DNA of 64,000 nucleotides from an uncultured Rhodospirillaceae bacterium (GCA_937927415.1 CALBDS010000003.1:248001-312000), one strand, 5' to 3'. Positions 1 through 9,069 are shown, numbered from the stretch's first letter. Notes: generated from the letters alone by a model not told the origin. A program made the numbers and translations.

Positions 1-317
1 TGCTCGATCCGGGGAAGCTGGGGGCCGGGCTGCTGGTGTTCGTGGAGGTGGTTCTGGACCGCACCACCCCCGACGGCTTCGAGGATTTCAAGCGGGCGGT
101 CCTGAAGATGCCGCAGGTGATGGAATGCCACATGGTGGCCGGCGGCTTCGATTATCTGGTCAAGGCGCGGGTGCGGGATATGGAGGCATACCGGGAATTC
201 CTCGGCGCGTTCCTGACCGCCGCCCGCGGGGTGCGCGAAACCCACACCTATGTGGTGATGGAAGAGGTGAAGAACACCACCGCCATCCCCCTGAAAAGCA
301 CCAGCCCCGCCGGCTGA
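1..317 (+). CDS. Lrp/AsnC-family transcriptional regulator, C-terminal part (gene begins before the window)
   Basis: The reading frame is open from base 3 with no start codon or leader that would make a complete gene, so the 5' part with the DNA-binding helix-turn-helix lies outside the window. What remains is the ligand-binding/oligomerisation (RAM, ferredoxin-like) domain: it opens with the strand LLVFVEVVLDR, continues through a CHMVAGGFDYLVKARV segment typical of Lrp proteins, and ends with a THTYVVMEEVKNTT strand. Family members sense an amino acid and control amino-acid metabolism, often a single neighbouring catabolic gene. That neighbour would be upstream of the window, so the target cannot be named. 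A strong hairpin overlaps the stop codon. Confidence 0.9.
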   Translation, partial: LDPGKLGAGLLVFVEVVLDRTTPDGFEDFKRAVLKMPQVMECHMVAGGFDYLVKARVRDMEAYREFLGAFLTAARGVRETHTYVVMEEVKNTTAIPLKSTSPAG

Positions 318-330
318 CCGGCGGGGCTGG
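301..330 (+). terminator. Hairpin overlapping the Lrp stop codon
   Basis: A perfect 13-bp stem (301-313 with 318-330) encloses a 4-base loop made of ctga, so the TGA stop lies in the loop and stem foot. There is no clear T-run after it. It probably ends Lrp transcription, or works for both strands because ridA converges from the right. Confidence 0.6.
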
Positions 331-464
331 CGTGAAACCGGGCGGGGTTAGACCAGCGGCGGGGGGCTTTGACCCGTGCCGCTGGAGGGCCGCGACCGCG
401 GCCCCGCGGGCTCGTGCCCGCGAAAGCCAAGCGGGCGGATGCCCGCGCCGGCGATTGAGGCGAT

Positions 465-492
465 GGCCTTTGATGGGTCACCATCAAAGGCC
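465..492 (-). terminator. Perfect hairpin just past ridA
   Basis: A perfect 12-bp inverted repeat (465-476 with 481-492, loop gtca) starts 8 bases beyond the ridA stop. The stretch 380-465 beside it is also rich in short palindromes (gcgggc/gcccgc, ccgcggcc), so it could be either a terminator or part of a REP-like intergenic palindromic unit. Confidence 0.6.
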
Positions 493-499
493 GTTGGCA

Positions 500-847
500 T
501 CACACCGCCGCCAGGATTTGGATTTCCACCAGATATTCCGGAGCGGCCAGCTTGGCTTCCACGGTGGCGCGGGCCGGCGGGTTGGCCTGATCCACCCACG
601 GTTCCCACGCGGCGTTCATGGCGGCAAAGGTGCCGATGTCGGCCAGATAGATGGTGGCGGACAGGATCTTGCTCTTGTCGGTGCCGGCTTCGGCCAGCAG
701 GGCGTCGATCTGGGCCAGGATCTGGGTGGTCTGGGCCGAGACGTCGGCGACGGGGTTGTCCGCCACCTGACCCGCCAGATAGGCGACGCCGTTGTACACG
801 ACCATCTGGCTCATGCGCGGGCCGGTGTGGAAACGCTTGATCGACAT
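500..847 (-). CDS. RidA-family (YjgF/YER057c/UK114) enamine/imine deaminase
   Basis: This 115-residue protein has the normal length of the family. RidA proteins hydrolyse reactive 2-aminoacrylate and related enamines released by PLP enzymes, acting as cytosolic trimers. Visible signatures are the N-terminal M-S-x-V/M-V-x-x-x-G-V-A-Y-L-A-G-Q-V core, the central stretch with KSKILSATIYLADI, and the conserved P-A-R-A-T-V-E-A-K-L segment, whose arginine binds the substrate carboxylate in characterised members. The last residues EIQILAAV form the expected terminal strand. It is a single gene read toward Lrp, with hairpins between them. This is one of several RidA subfamilies, and the exact substrate cannot be read from the sequence. 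Confidence 0.9.
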   Translation of the reverse strand: MSIKRFHTGPRMSQMVVYNGVAYLAGQVADNPVADVSAQTTQILAQIDALLAEAGTDKSKILSATIYLADIGTFAAMNAAWEPWVDQANPPARATVEAKLAAPEYLVEIQILAAV

Positions 848-918
848 GGGGTAAGGCTCCGGGTTGCGGAAAGAAAGGAAAGAGCGCGCATACGGCCCTG
901 CCCCGCGCCCGGCGTCAA

Positions 919-937
919 GGGGGCTTTCGCCGCCCCC
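919..937 (-). terminator. Possible terminator after the glycerophosphodiesterase gene
   Basis: A GGGGGC/GCCCCC stem with a 7-base loop lies 27 bases downstream of the glpQ-like stop on the minus strand. It is followed by only a weak T stretch, so this is a modest call. Confidence 0.35.
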
Positions 938-963
938 GTGACACCGGCCCTCCGTCGGAAGCC

Positions 964-2181
964 TTACTTCAGCCCCATGCAGTTGGCGTAATAGGTCACG
1001 GTCGCCGGCCAGTCGGAGAAGATGCCCTCGACCCCGACCTGCTGGGCCAGCACATCCACCAGTTCATAGATCATGCCGTCGTTGTTCACGATGTCGTTGA
1101 TCGTCTTGTAGTAATACCCGCCACCCTTTTGCAGCGGCCCCGAACGCTCCAGCGACCATGTGATGATCTTCAGGCCCGCCGCCTTGGCTTCCTTGGCGTA
1201 AGCCGACGGGGCGATCCGGCCGTTCTCGACCGTCACCAGCAGCGGCAGCGAGGGGGCGATGTAGTTGACCCCCATCGCCTTCAACTCCTTCATCGAGGGC
1301 TTGAAGGTGGCCGGGTCCATGTGGTTGAACGCCTTGTCGGTCTCATCACGCTCATCCAGGAAGATGGCCTGCTTGCCGAACGCCGGTTCGGCCTTGATCC
1401 AATAAAGAATGTCGGACAGGTTGAAGGACTGCGGGAACACATCCTCCGGCGGCACACCGGCGGCCTTGTATTCGTCGATCATCGCCTGGGCATAGTTCTC
1501 CTGGGTCCAGCCGTTGTACGGCATCGGAACCGCCGGGGTCTTGAGTTCCGGGGTGAACTTCAGCCCCTGCGCCTTGACAAGCTGGATGTACTCGGCATGG
1601 GTCATCAGCGTGCCGCCGGCAGCGGCGTACAGGTCGGTGCGCCAGGCGGGGGTGCCCTTCATATAGGCCTCGACCGTGGCCGCCTTGGTGTTGGCGGCAT
1701 CCATCTTGCCGGTCAGGGTCTTGAATTCGGCCAGGGTGATGTCGCTGGTGCGGCATTCGGCGGAGGCCGGCTTGTCCCCCTCGGCCGGGGTGAACGGCTT
1801 GGTGCACTTCTGGGCGAGGCTGGTCGCCAGAATGTTGGTGGTGGTGTGCAGGTCGTTCTGGGCGTGACGGCACACAAGCTGCTTGTCAGCGGTGAACGCC
1901 ACGTCGCATTCCTGGATGCCCACCCCCATACGGGCCGCCGCCCGGTAGGACTGCAGCGTGTGTTCGGGGAACTGCAGCGGTGCGCCACGGTGGGCGATGG
2001 AGAACTGCCGCTTTTCCATCAGCCGGTCGGCACAGGCCTCCAGCTTGGCCTTCAGCTCCGGATTGCGGATCTGGTCGATGAGGAAATAGGGACGGGGGCC
2101 AAGTTCGACCGGCGCGGCCGACGCGGCACCGCCAACCAGCGCCATGACCGTCAGGGAAGCCGACAGGAGCAACGTACGCAC
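964..2181 (-). CDS. glpQ: Periplasmic glycerophosphodiester phosphodiesterase (GlpQ-like)
   Basis: The enzyme hydrolyses glycerophosphodiesters from phospholipid turnover to glycerol-3-phosphate and an alcohol. An N-terminal signal peptide (about residues 1-22, ending in A-S-A-A) places it in the periplasm. The TIM-barrel catalytic signature is intact: I-A-H-R-G-A-P then P-E-H-T, E-C-D-V for the metal ligands, and a downstream histidine in C-R-H-A. At 405 residues it is longer than E. coli GlpQ, with an inserted cysteine-containing stretch around residues 125-165. The GTG start at 2181 is supported by an AAGGAG seven bases upstream. It is monocistronic or follows ppx by 114 bases. A role in phosphate or glycerol salvage is inferred from the family. 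Confidence 0.88.
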   Translation of the reverse strand: MRTLLLSASLTVMALVGGAASAAPVELGPRPYFLIDQIRNPELKAKLEACADRLMEKRQFSIAHRGAPLQFPEHTLQSYRAAARMGVGIQECDVAFTADKQLVCRHAQNDLHTTTNILATSLAQKCTKPFTPAEGDKPASAECRTSDITLAEFKTLTGKMDAANTKAATVEAYMKGTPAWRTDLYAAAGGTLMTHAEYIQLVKAQGLKFTPELKTPAVPMPYNGWTQENYAQAMIDEYKAAGVPPEDVFPQSFNLSDILYWIKAEPAFGKQAIFLDERDETDKAFNHMDPATFKPSMKELKAMGVNYIAPSLPLLVTVENGRIAPSAYAKEAKAAGLKIITWSLERSGPLQKGGGYYYKTINDIVNNDGMIYELVDVLAQQVGVEGIFSDWPATVTYYANCMGLK

Positions 2182-2295
2182 GGGGTATCTCCTTACCTGG
2201 GTTCGAGATCCCCCATGTGCGTGGTTTTGCCCGGCAATCTTATGTTGCTTTGATGAAGAAGCAATGACAGAGCCGGGCGGCCCCCCAACGGAACG

Positions 2296-3810
2296 TTACC
2301 CCCCGGCAGCGTCCGGCAGCACCGTGATGCGGGCCTTGCGGTTGAGCGCACGGGCCAGAGCGTCCAGCCGCCGCGACACCACGTCCCCGTTCAGCTCCGC
2401 CGCATCGCCGGGCAGGGTCAGTTCCAGCGCCTCTTCCGTCAGACGCAGGGATGTGCGCTGCAACTGCGCCGTGGCCCCGCCGCTCAGCGTGTGCGCCAGA
2501 CGCAGGGCCAGCCCCAGCACCAGCGCCCGCAAGGTCTGCCCCTCGGTCAGCAGGCGGCGCAACGGCTCGCTGCCGGCCCCGTCCAGGGAACCGGCGTAGC
2601 GGGCATAGCCGCTCAGGGCCAGGAACACCCGCCCCGCATGGTCGATGCCGGGGAACGGGAAGCGCAGAACCCGCAGGAAGGCGTGCTCCGCCCGGTAATC
2701 CGGGTGCTCCGCCCACCCCAGATCACTCAACAGACAGGCGGCGTGGCGCAGACGCAGCGCCTGCTCGTCCTCTCCGGCGAACAGCCCGCCGGTCCAGTTG
2801 ACCAGCAGGGCGGCATCGCCGAAGCGCCCGAAACGGTTCGACCAATCCTCCCCCGCCGCCAGCAGCGGGTCGCGCCGCTGCTCCTCCTGCGGCAACAGGC
2901 CGTAGAGATGACCTTCGCGCAGGCCAAAGGCGGAAAACACCACCTGCGACGGCTGCACCAGCTTCAGCAGCCGCTCGAACACCAGTGCTGCATACGGCAG
3001 CGTGTCCAGCCGCCGCTTGGACCCGGCCATGATCTTTTCCAAGGCCGCACGGTCGCGCCGCACGATGGATGCGGCGAACTCGCGGGCCGCATCGCCCGGC
3101 ACGGTGTAGTGGTGGATGATGTGCAGCGGGTGCCCGGTCTGCTCCATGTGCAGCTTGGCCAGCGCGCGCCAGCTTCCCCCCACGGGATGGAAGGGGCGCC
3201 CCTTGGCCGCCCCCAGCCAGGGCAGGGATTCCAGATGCTGGTCGATGGTGCGGACGATGGCGTTGCGCCCCTCCCCCGCCTCCATCAGCCGCAGCGGCCC
3301 CAGCGGCAGGGTCACCTGCGGCCCCATGACGCCACGGTCCAGCGTCACCAGTTCCAGGCTGCCGCCGCCCAGATCGCCGACCAGCCCGTCCGCCCCCGGC
3401 GTGCCCGACAGCACCCCCTGGGCCGACAGCCGCGCCTCCCCCTCCCCGCTCACCACGGAGATGGTCAGACCAGCCTGTTCCTTCACCGCCGCGACGAAGG
3501 CCGCACCGTCGGCGGCGTCCCGCACGGCGGCGGTGGCCAGCACATCCAGCCGGCCCACCCGCATCCCCTCGGCCAGATGGCGGAAACGCTGGAGATTGAC
3601 CAGCGCCTGCGTCACCCCGTCCGGGTTCAGCCGTCCGGTCTTTTCCACCCCGCGCCCCAACCCGCACAGCACCTTTTCGTTGAAGATGGGCAAGGGGGCG
3701 CGCTTCAGCCCGTCATACACCACCAGACGGATGGAGTTGGAGCCGATATCGATCACCGCGACCCGCTCGCTGAGGCCGGCGGCGGGACGGGGGGCGGTGG
3801 GGGCGGTCAT
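2296..3810 (-). CDS. ppx: Ppx/GppA-family exopolyphosphatase
   Basis: It releases phosphate from the ends of polyphosphate chains; family members may also hydrolyse pppGpp. The ASKHA-fold phosphate loop A-V-I-D-I-G-S-N-S-I-R is at residues 18-28, and the second loop V-G-D-L-G-G-G-S-L-E-L lies near residue 140. A C-terminal HD-like helical region follows, with histidines around residues 330-350. The 504-residue length fits bacterial Ppx proteins of the long type. It lies 55 bases downstream of ppk on the same strand, the classic ppk-ppx arrangement, so one operon making and degrading polyphosphate is likely. Confidence 0.92.
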   Translation of the reverse strand: MTAPTAPRPAAGLSERVAVIDIGSNSIRLVVYDGLKRAPLPIFNEKVLCGLGRGVEKTGRLNPDGVTQALVNLQRFRHLAEGMRVGRLDVLATAAVRDAADGAAFVAAVKEQAGLTISVVSGEGEARLSAQGVLSGTPGADGLVGDLGGGSLELVTLDRGVMGPQVTLPLGPLRLMEAGEGRNAIVRTIDQHLESLPWLGAAKGRPFHPVGGSWRALAKLHMEQTGHPLHIIHHYTVPGDAAREFAASIVRRDRAALEKIMAGSKRRLDTLPYAALVFERLLKLVQPSQVVFSAFGLREGHLYGLLPQEEQRRDPLLAAGEDWSNRFGRFGDAALLVNWTGGLFAGEDEQALRLRHAACLLSDLGWAEHPDYRAEHAFLRVLRFPFPGIDHAGRVFLALSGYARYAGSLDGAGSEPLRRLLTEGQTLRALVLGLALRLAHTLSGGATAQLQRTSLRLTEEALELTLPGDAAELNGDVVSRRLDALARALNRKARITVLPDAAGG

Positions 3811-3865
3811 GCAAACACCGTCATTACTTTCGCAACCTAAGAATCATTCCCATACACCTTCCGCT

Positions 3866-6019
3866 TTACGGCGTCACCGCCTTCATGCGCAGCCGCGGCG
3901 GAGTCCGCTTGGCGCTCAGCGCCGAGCCGCGGCCCGACAGGCTGGGGTTGGTCATGAAATAGTTGTGCGCGCTGAAGGCATCGCTGCGGGCGTGGATCCG
4001 CCGGTACACGCCGTCCGGCCCCAAAATCCAGGTGCTGGCCTGATCCTTGAGGTTGGCGGTCATGATCTGGTCGAGAACCTGTTCATGGACCGTCGGGTTT
4101 TCGATCGGCACCAGGGTTTCGATGCGGCGGTCGAGGTTGCGCGGCATCCAGTCGGCGGACGAAATGAACAGCTTGGCGTCCGGGTTGGGCAGGGCCGCCC
4201 CGTTGCCGAAGCAGATCACCCGCCCGTGTTCCAGGAACCGCCCGACGATGGAACGGACGGTGATGTTTTCCGACAGCCCCTGAATGCCGGGGCGCAGGCA
4301 GCAGATGCCGCGGATGATAAGCTCGATCTTCACCCCCTTGCGCGAGGCGGCATAGAGCTTGTCGATGATCTCGGGGTCCACCAGCGAGTTGAGCTTGACC
4401 CAGATGTTGGCCGGGCGACCGGCTTCGGCGTGGGCGATTTCGGCGTCGATCAGCTCCATCAACCGCTTGCGCAGGGTGATGGGGGCGATGGCCAGCTTTT
4501 CCAGCACCTTGGGCGTGGCGTAGCCGGTCATGAAATTGAACATCACCGCCGCGTCATGGCACAGCGCGGGGTCGCAGGTGAAATACGACAGGTCGGTGTA
4601 GATCTTGGCGGTGATCGGGTGATAGTTGCCGGTGCCGAAATGGACGTAGCTGCGCAGCGCCTTGTTCTCGCGCCGCACCACCAGCGACACCTTGGCGTGG
4701 GTCTTCAGATCCACGAAGCCATAGACCACCTGGGCGCCGGCCCGTTCCAGATCGCGCGCCCAGCGGATGTTGGCCTCCTCGTCGAAGCGGGCCTTGAGTT
4801 CCACCAGCGCGGTCACCGACTTGCCCGCCTCCGCCGCTTCGATCAGGGCGGCGACGATGGGCGAGTCCTTGGACGTGCGGTACAGGGTCTGCTTGATCGC
4901 CACCACCTGCGGGTCGCGGGCGGCCTGACGGATGAACTGCACCACCACCTCGAAGCTTTCATAGGGGTGGTGAACCAGAATCTCCTTGTGCCGGATGGCC
5001 GCGAAGCAATCGCCGCCGAAATCGCGGATGCGCTCGGGGAAACGGGCGTTGAACGGGCGGAACACCAGATCGGGCCGGTCATCGACGATCAGCTGCTTGG
5101 TGTCGGTCAGCCCGATCAGCCCGTCCAGCACGAACAGCTCGTCCGACGCCACCCCCAGTTCGCCGCGCAGGAATTCCCGCAGGTCGGCGGCCATGCCGGT
5201 GTCCACCTCCAGCCGGATGACGCTGCCGCGGCGGCGGCGCTTCAGCGCGGTTTCGAAGGTGCGGACCAGATCCTCGGCCTCTTCCTCGATTTCGATCTCG
5301 CTGTCGCGCAGGATGCGGAACACCCCGTGCCCCTTCACCTGGACGGGCGGCGGGAACAGACGGTCGATGAACATCAGAACCGTCTGTTCCAACTGGATGA
5401 AGCGGGTGTCGCCGCCCGGCAGGCGGATGAAACGGTCAAGCTGGGCCGGCAGCGGCAGCAGCGCATCCAGGTGCGTGCCCCGGTTGGGGTCGTGAAGCTG
5501 CAGCGCCAGCGAAAATCCCAGGTTGGGGATGAAGGGGAACGGGTGCGCCGGGTCAACCGCAATCGGCGTCAGGATGGGGAAGATATCGTCGAGGAAACGC
5601 GCTTCCAGCCAATCGCGTTCGGAATCGGTCAACTCGCCGGGGGCCACCACGGTGATGCCGTTTTCCCCCATTTCGCGGCGCAGACGCCGCCACGCGGCCT
5701 GCTGGTCGCTCATCAGTTCGATGATGCGCTGGTTGACGGCGGCCAACTGCTGCGCCGGGGTCAGGTTTTCCGGGCTGGGGGTCTTGATGCCCTGACGGAC
5801 CTGCCCTTTCAGGCCCGCCACGCGCACCATATAGAATTCATCGAGATTGCTGGCGGAGATGGACAGGAAGCGCAGCCGTTCCAGCAGCGGATGGCCGGCG
5901 TTGGACGCCTCCTCCAGAACGCGCTGATTGAACGCCAACCACGACAGTTCGCGGTTGATGAATCGCTCCGGCGCGGCCGTATCGATCGAAAGGGCTTCGC
6001 TTTCCTGGACGTCGGTCAC
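3866..6019 (-). CDS. ppk1: Polyphosphate kinase 1
   Basis: Ppk1 reversibly polymerises the gamma-phosphate of ATP into polyphosphate through a phosphohistidine. The 717-residue protein shows the N-terminal helical domain (RFINRELSWLAFN, then SISASNLDEFYMVRVAGL), the head domain, and both catalytic domains. The catalytic histidine is that of the H-F-G-T-G-N motif near residue 460, and ELKARFDEEANI lies just before it. The C-terminal catalytic domain contains a second histidine in the E-H-G-R segment. The start is a GTG preceded by GAGG; an in-frame ATG further upstream is ruled out by a stop codon. It is probably the first gene of a ppk-ppx operon, divergent from sixA. Confidence 0.96.
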   Translation of the reverse strand: MTDVQESEALSIDTAAPERFINRELSWLAFNQRVLEEASNAGHPLLERLRFLSISASNLDEFYMVRVAGLKGQVRQGIKTPSPENLTPAQQLAAVNQRIIELMSDQQAAWRRLRREMGENGITVVAPGELTDSERDWLEARFLDDIFPILTPIAVDPAHPFPFIPNLGFSLALQLHDPNRGTHLDALLPLPAQLDRFIRLPGGDTRFIQLEQTVLMFIDRLFPPPVQVKGHGVFRILRDSEIEIEEEAEDLVRTFETALKRRRRGSVIRLEVDTGMAADLREFLRGELGVASDELFVLDGLIGLTDTKQLIVDDRPDLVFRPFNARFPERIRDFGGDCFAAIRHKEILVHHPYESFEVVVQFIRQAARDPQVVAIKQTLYRTSKDSPIVAALIEAAEAGKSVTALVELKARFDEEANIRWARDLERAGAQVVYGFVDLKTHAKVSLVVRRENKALRSYVHFGTGNYHPITAKIYTDLSYFTCDPALCHDAAVMFNFMTGYATPKVLEKLAIAPITLRKRLMELIDAEIAHAEAGRPANIWVKLNSLVDPEIIDKLYAASRKGVKIELIIRGICCLRPGIQGLSENITVRSIVGRFLEHGRVICFGNGAALPNPDAKLFISSADWMPRNLDRRIETLVPIENPTVHEQVLDQIMTANLKDQASTWILGPDGVYRRIHARSDAFSAHNYFMTNPSLSGRGSALSAKRTPPRLRMKAVTP

Positions 6020-6085
6020 TGGAGCCTCATCGTTGCTGCGAAAGGGATGGGATTGGGGTAAACGGAGCGGGAGACTAACGCAACT

Positions 6086-6115
6086 CCGTTACGGTTTTGA
6101 GACAGTCCCTATAAT
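6086..6115 (+). promoter_or_regulatory. Candidate -10 element for the sixA-CHAD-yitT operon
   Basis: The 200-base divergent spacer between ppk and sixA contains a perfect TATAAT at 6110-6115, about 105 bases before the sixA start. The -35 region at the right distance is poor, so activator dependence is possible. Nothing else in the spacer stands out. Confidence 0.3.
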
Positions 6116-6219
6116 CGCGCGGATCGTTTCTGTTTCAAGAGCGACGGCACGGTGCGGGGCTGCGACTTTTCCGCCTGAATCGGACCCTTACACCCCTTAA
6201 TTTTCCGCGGAACGGCCGA

Positions 6220-6750
6220 ATGAAGACACTGTACCTCCTGCGCCACGGCAAATCCTCGTGGGATGATGCCACACTCGACGATCACGACCGCCCCCTGGCC
6301 ACGCGGGGAATCAAGGCGGCGGCCCGCGTCGGCCGGCATCTGAAGGTGCGCGGGGTGGCGCCGGACCGGGTGCTGTGTTCCACCGCCCGCCGGGCCACCG
6401 ACACGCTGGACATCGTTCTCGACGCCCTGCTGCCCGGCCGGGACAGCCGGACCGTGGCGGTGGAACGGGACCGGGGGCTGTATCTGGCCGGTTCGGCCGC
6501 GCTGCTGGCCCGGCTGCAGGCGGTGCCGGACGATGCGGCGTCGGTTCTGCTGGTGGGGCACAACCCCGACCTGCACGACTTGTCCATGGCGCTGGCGGCG
6601 GAAGGCGACGAAGCCGGCCTGCGGGCGCTGGCGGTCAAGTTTCCCACCGCGGCCTGCGCCATCATCCGCTTTCCCGATGGGCCGTGGAGCGGGCTTGTCC
6701 CCGGATCGGGCCATCTGGTTGAGTTCGTGATCCCGCGCAAGCTGGCATGA
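6220..6750 (+). CDS. sixA: SixA-like phosphohistidine phosphatase (histidine phosphatase superfamily)
   Basis: This small cytosolic phosphatase of 176 residues has the catalytic L-L-R-H-G-K-S-S-W signature at residues 5-13. The histidine becomes phosphorylated during the reaction, and the arginines and the second histidine (L-V-G-H-N-P-D) near residue 115 complete the site. SixA acts on phosphohistidine in phosphorelay or PTS proteins in E. coli; the substrate here is not deducible. The gene is divergent from ppk and 67 bases upstream of the CYTH-CHAD gene, so it likely belongs to the same polyphosphate/phosphohistidine block. Confidence 0.88.
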   Translation: MKTLYLLRHGKSSWDDATLDDHDRPLATRGIKAAARVGRHLKVRGVAPDRVLCSTARRATDTLDIVLDALLPGRDSRTVAVERDRGLYLAGSAALLARLQAVPDDAASVLLVGHNPDLHDLSMALAAEGDEAGLRALAVKFPTAACAIIRFPDGPWSGLVPGSGHLVEFVIPRKLA

Positions 6751-6817
6751 CGGACGCAACTGCGGTATCCAGACCAGCACGCTTCCCGTCCATGCTCGCC
6801 CATCCGCGCTTGCCAGA

Positions 6818-8449
6818 GTGGAGATGCCGCCGGTGCCGACCGAACCGCCGAAACCCGCTCCCCGCAGCCCGGACCGGGAAGTCGAACTGAAACTGCTGGC
6901 CGATCCGGCCGACCTGCCGGCGGTCGCCGCCCTGCCGCCGGCGCTGGCCTCGCTCGATGCCGGGCCGCCGGTCACCCGCCGCCAGCGCACCCTTTATTTC
7001 GACACCCCGGCGCTGGACCTGATGGGCCGGGGGGTGGCGCTGCGGATCCGCATCGAACAGGGGCTGGGCCGGGCGGACCGGGTGGAACAATCGCTGAAGA
7101 CCCTGTCCAGCGGCACCCCCGGCGACTCGGCGGCGGTGGCGGTGCGGCGGGAATGGGACTGGCCGCTGAACCTGCCGGACGGCGGGGCCGCCGTCCCCGA
7201 CTTTTCCCTGCTGGATGCCGGCGGCGCCGGGCCGCTGATCCCGGCGGACCTGCGCCCGGCCCTGGTGCCGGTGTTCGAAACCGACGTCACCCGCACCACC
7301 CGCCAGCTTCGCCCCGACCCCGTGTCGCTGGTGGAACTGGCGGTGGACCATGGCGCCGTCGTCGCCGGGGATCATCGTTCCCTCATCAGCGAGGTGGAGC
7401 TGGAGCTGCGGGCGGGCAGCGTCGGGCGGCTGTTCGATCTGGCCCTGGCCCTGAACCGGGCGGTGCCGGTGCGTCTGGCCACCGTCAGCAAGGCGGAAAT
7501 GGGCTATGCCCTGCTGACCGGGCGCACCCCGGCCCCGGCCCTGCCCGAACCGCTGGCCCTGTCGCCGCTGACCACGGTGGCGGAAGCGTTCCGCCACATC
7601 GTCCGCCACGGGCTGCGGCTGTGGCTGGCGAACGAGGCGTGCGCCATTGCCGGCGGCGATGCCGAGGGGCTGCACCAGATCCGCGTCGCCCTGCGCCGGC
7701 TGCGGGTGGCGCTGGACCTGTTCGGCGCCTGGACCGCCCCGCCGGAGGCGGTGGCCCACGATCTCCGCCGGCTGGCGAAGCGGCTGCAGCCGGCCCGTTC
7801 GTGGGACGTGGTGGAAAGTGCGGCCGTGATGCCGCTGACCGCTCTGGCCCGCCCGCCCCAGGGGCTGACCGCCCTGGCCTATGCCGTCCACACCCTGCGC
7901 CAGCCGGCGGTGGAACGGGCCATCGCGGCGCTCGACACGCCGGAGACCACCCGTCTGGTGCTGACCCTGGCCGCATGGCTGGAGGGCGGGGTCTGGCACA
8001 CCGCTGCCCCGGCGGACCGGCGGGCGTATCTGGACGCCCCCATGTCGGCCACGGCCCCGGTCTGGCTGGCCCGGCTGCACGGCCGCACGCTGAAGGCGGC
8101 GAAGGCGCTCGACCCCGCCGACGCCGGCAGCCGGGAACGGCTGCGCCGCCGCTTGCGCCGGCTGCGGACGGCGGTGGATTTCTTCCGCGGCCTGTTCCCC
8201 CCCGACGCCGTGCGCGCCTATGCCGGACCGGCGGATCAGGTCAGGGCGGTTCTGGACGCGCAGCACGACGCCGACGTGGCCCGCGACCGGCTGATCCGCG
8301 ATGCCGTCGGCTCCGGTCAGGCCAAACCCGCCCGCCAGGCCGCCCTGGACCGTCTGGCACAGGAAGACAAGCGCCGCCACGCCAGCCTGCCGGCGGCGGT
8401 GAAGGCCCTGCGCACCGCCCCCGTATTCTGGGAACCCGCCCCGCGATGA
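6818..8449 (+). CDS. CYTH and CHAD domain protein (polyphosphate-associated)
   Basis: The N-terminal CYTH domain (about residues 15-215) begins with the diagnostic E-V-E-L-K-L motif and carries the alternating acidic and basic strands of the triphosphate tunnel fold (YFDTPALDL, LRIRIEQG, EVELELRAG). The C-terminal CHAD domain (about 255-540) shows the histidine/arginine-rich helices that bind polyphosphate: LHQIRVALRRLRVALDLF, then a second RRRLRRLRTAVDFFRG block. CHAD proteins localise to polyphosphate granules in studied bacteria; catalytic activity of the CYTH part here is unproven. The start is the GTG at 6818 or the ATG at 6824. It overlaps the next gene by 4 bases (ATGA). Confidence 0.9.
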   Translation: MEMPPVPTEPPKPAPRSPDREVELKLLADPADLPAVAALPPALASLDAGPPVTRRQRTLYFDTPALDLMGRGVALRIRIEQGLGRADRVEQSLKTLSSGTPGDSAAVAVRREWDWPLNLPDGGAAVPDFSLLDAGGAGPLIPADLRPALVPVFETDVTRTTRQLRPDPVSLVELAVDHGAVVAGDHRSLISEVELELRAGSVGRLFDLALALNRAVPVRLATVSKAEMGYALLTGRTPAPALPEPLALSPLTTVAEAFRHIVRHGLRLWLANEACAIAGGDAEGLHQIRVALRRLRVALDLFGAWTAPPEAVAHDLRRLAKRLQPARSWDVVESAAVMPLTALARPPQGLTALAYAVHTLRQPAVERAIAALDTPETTRLVLTLAAWLEGGVWHTAAPADRRAYLDAPMSATAPVWLARLHGRTLKAAKALDPADAGSRERLRRRLRRLRTAVDFFRGLFPPDAVRAYAGPADQVRAVLDAQHDADVARDRLIRDAVGSGQAKPARQAALDRLAQEDKRRHASLPAAVKALRTAPVFWEPAPR

Positions 8450-9069
8450 CCGCCGTGCCCCCACCCAAGCAGCCCGAACGGCACAAGCTGTACGAAGACG
8501 CCTGGGCCATGATCCACGCCACGCTGTTCGTGGCGCTCGGCGTCCTGTTCTACACCCACGCCTCGCTGCTGTTCGGCAGTGCCGCGGGCATGGCGCTGCT
8601 GGTCAGCTATGTCACCGGCGTCAGCTTCGGCACCGTGTTCTTTCTCATCAACCTGCCGTTCTACGTGCTGGCGTGGCGGCGGATGGGCTGGGCCTTCACC
8701 CTGCGCACCTTCGCGGCGGTGACCATGGTGTCGGTGTTCTCGCGGCTGACGGAGGGCTGGATCGGCGTCACCCACCTGGACCCGCTGTACGCCACGGCGG
8801 TCGGCGGCGCACTGTGCGGCACCGGCCTGCTGATGCTGTTCCGCCACCGCACCGGGCTGGGCGGCATCAACATCCTGGCGATGTATTTGCAGGAACGCCA
8901 CGGCATCCGTGCGGGCTATCTGCAGCTTGGAATCGATCTGGTGATCCTGGCGGCGGCCTTCTTCGTGCTGGCCCCCAGCCAGTTGCTGCTGTCGGTGCTG
9001 GGGGCCTGCATCATCAACATGATCCTGGCCATCAACCACAAGCCGGGGCGGTATCTGGGCGTCAGTTGA
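8446..9069 (+). CDS. YitT-family integral membrane protein
   Basis: A protein of 207 residues with about five hydrophobic helices, including a glycine-rich segment F-R-H-R-T-G-L-G-G-I-N-I-L typical of YitT/DUF161 proteins. The function of the family is not settled; a channel or transporter role is usually assumed. The ATG overlaps the TGA of the CYTH-CHAD gene (ATGA), so the two are almost certainly co-translated, which ties this membrane protein to the polyphosphate block. It converges on the phosphatase gene at 9082 with only 12 bases between the stops. Confidence 0.82.
   Translation: MTAVPPPKQPERHKLYEDAWAMIHATLFVALGVLFYTHASLLFGSAAGMALLVSYVTGVSFGTVFFLINLPFYVLAWRRMGWAFTLRTFAAVTMVSVFSRLTEGWIGVTHLDPLYATAVGGALCGTGLLMLFRHRTGLGGINILAMYLQERHGIRAGYLQLGIDLVILAAAFFVLAPSQLLLSVLGACIINMILAINHKPGRYLGVS

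Noticed and set aside
3116..6061. A very long open frame antisense to ppk and ppx
   Set aside because: It is a by-product of high G+C codon usage opposite two clear enzyme genes; the translation is rich in R, P and S without any family motif.
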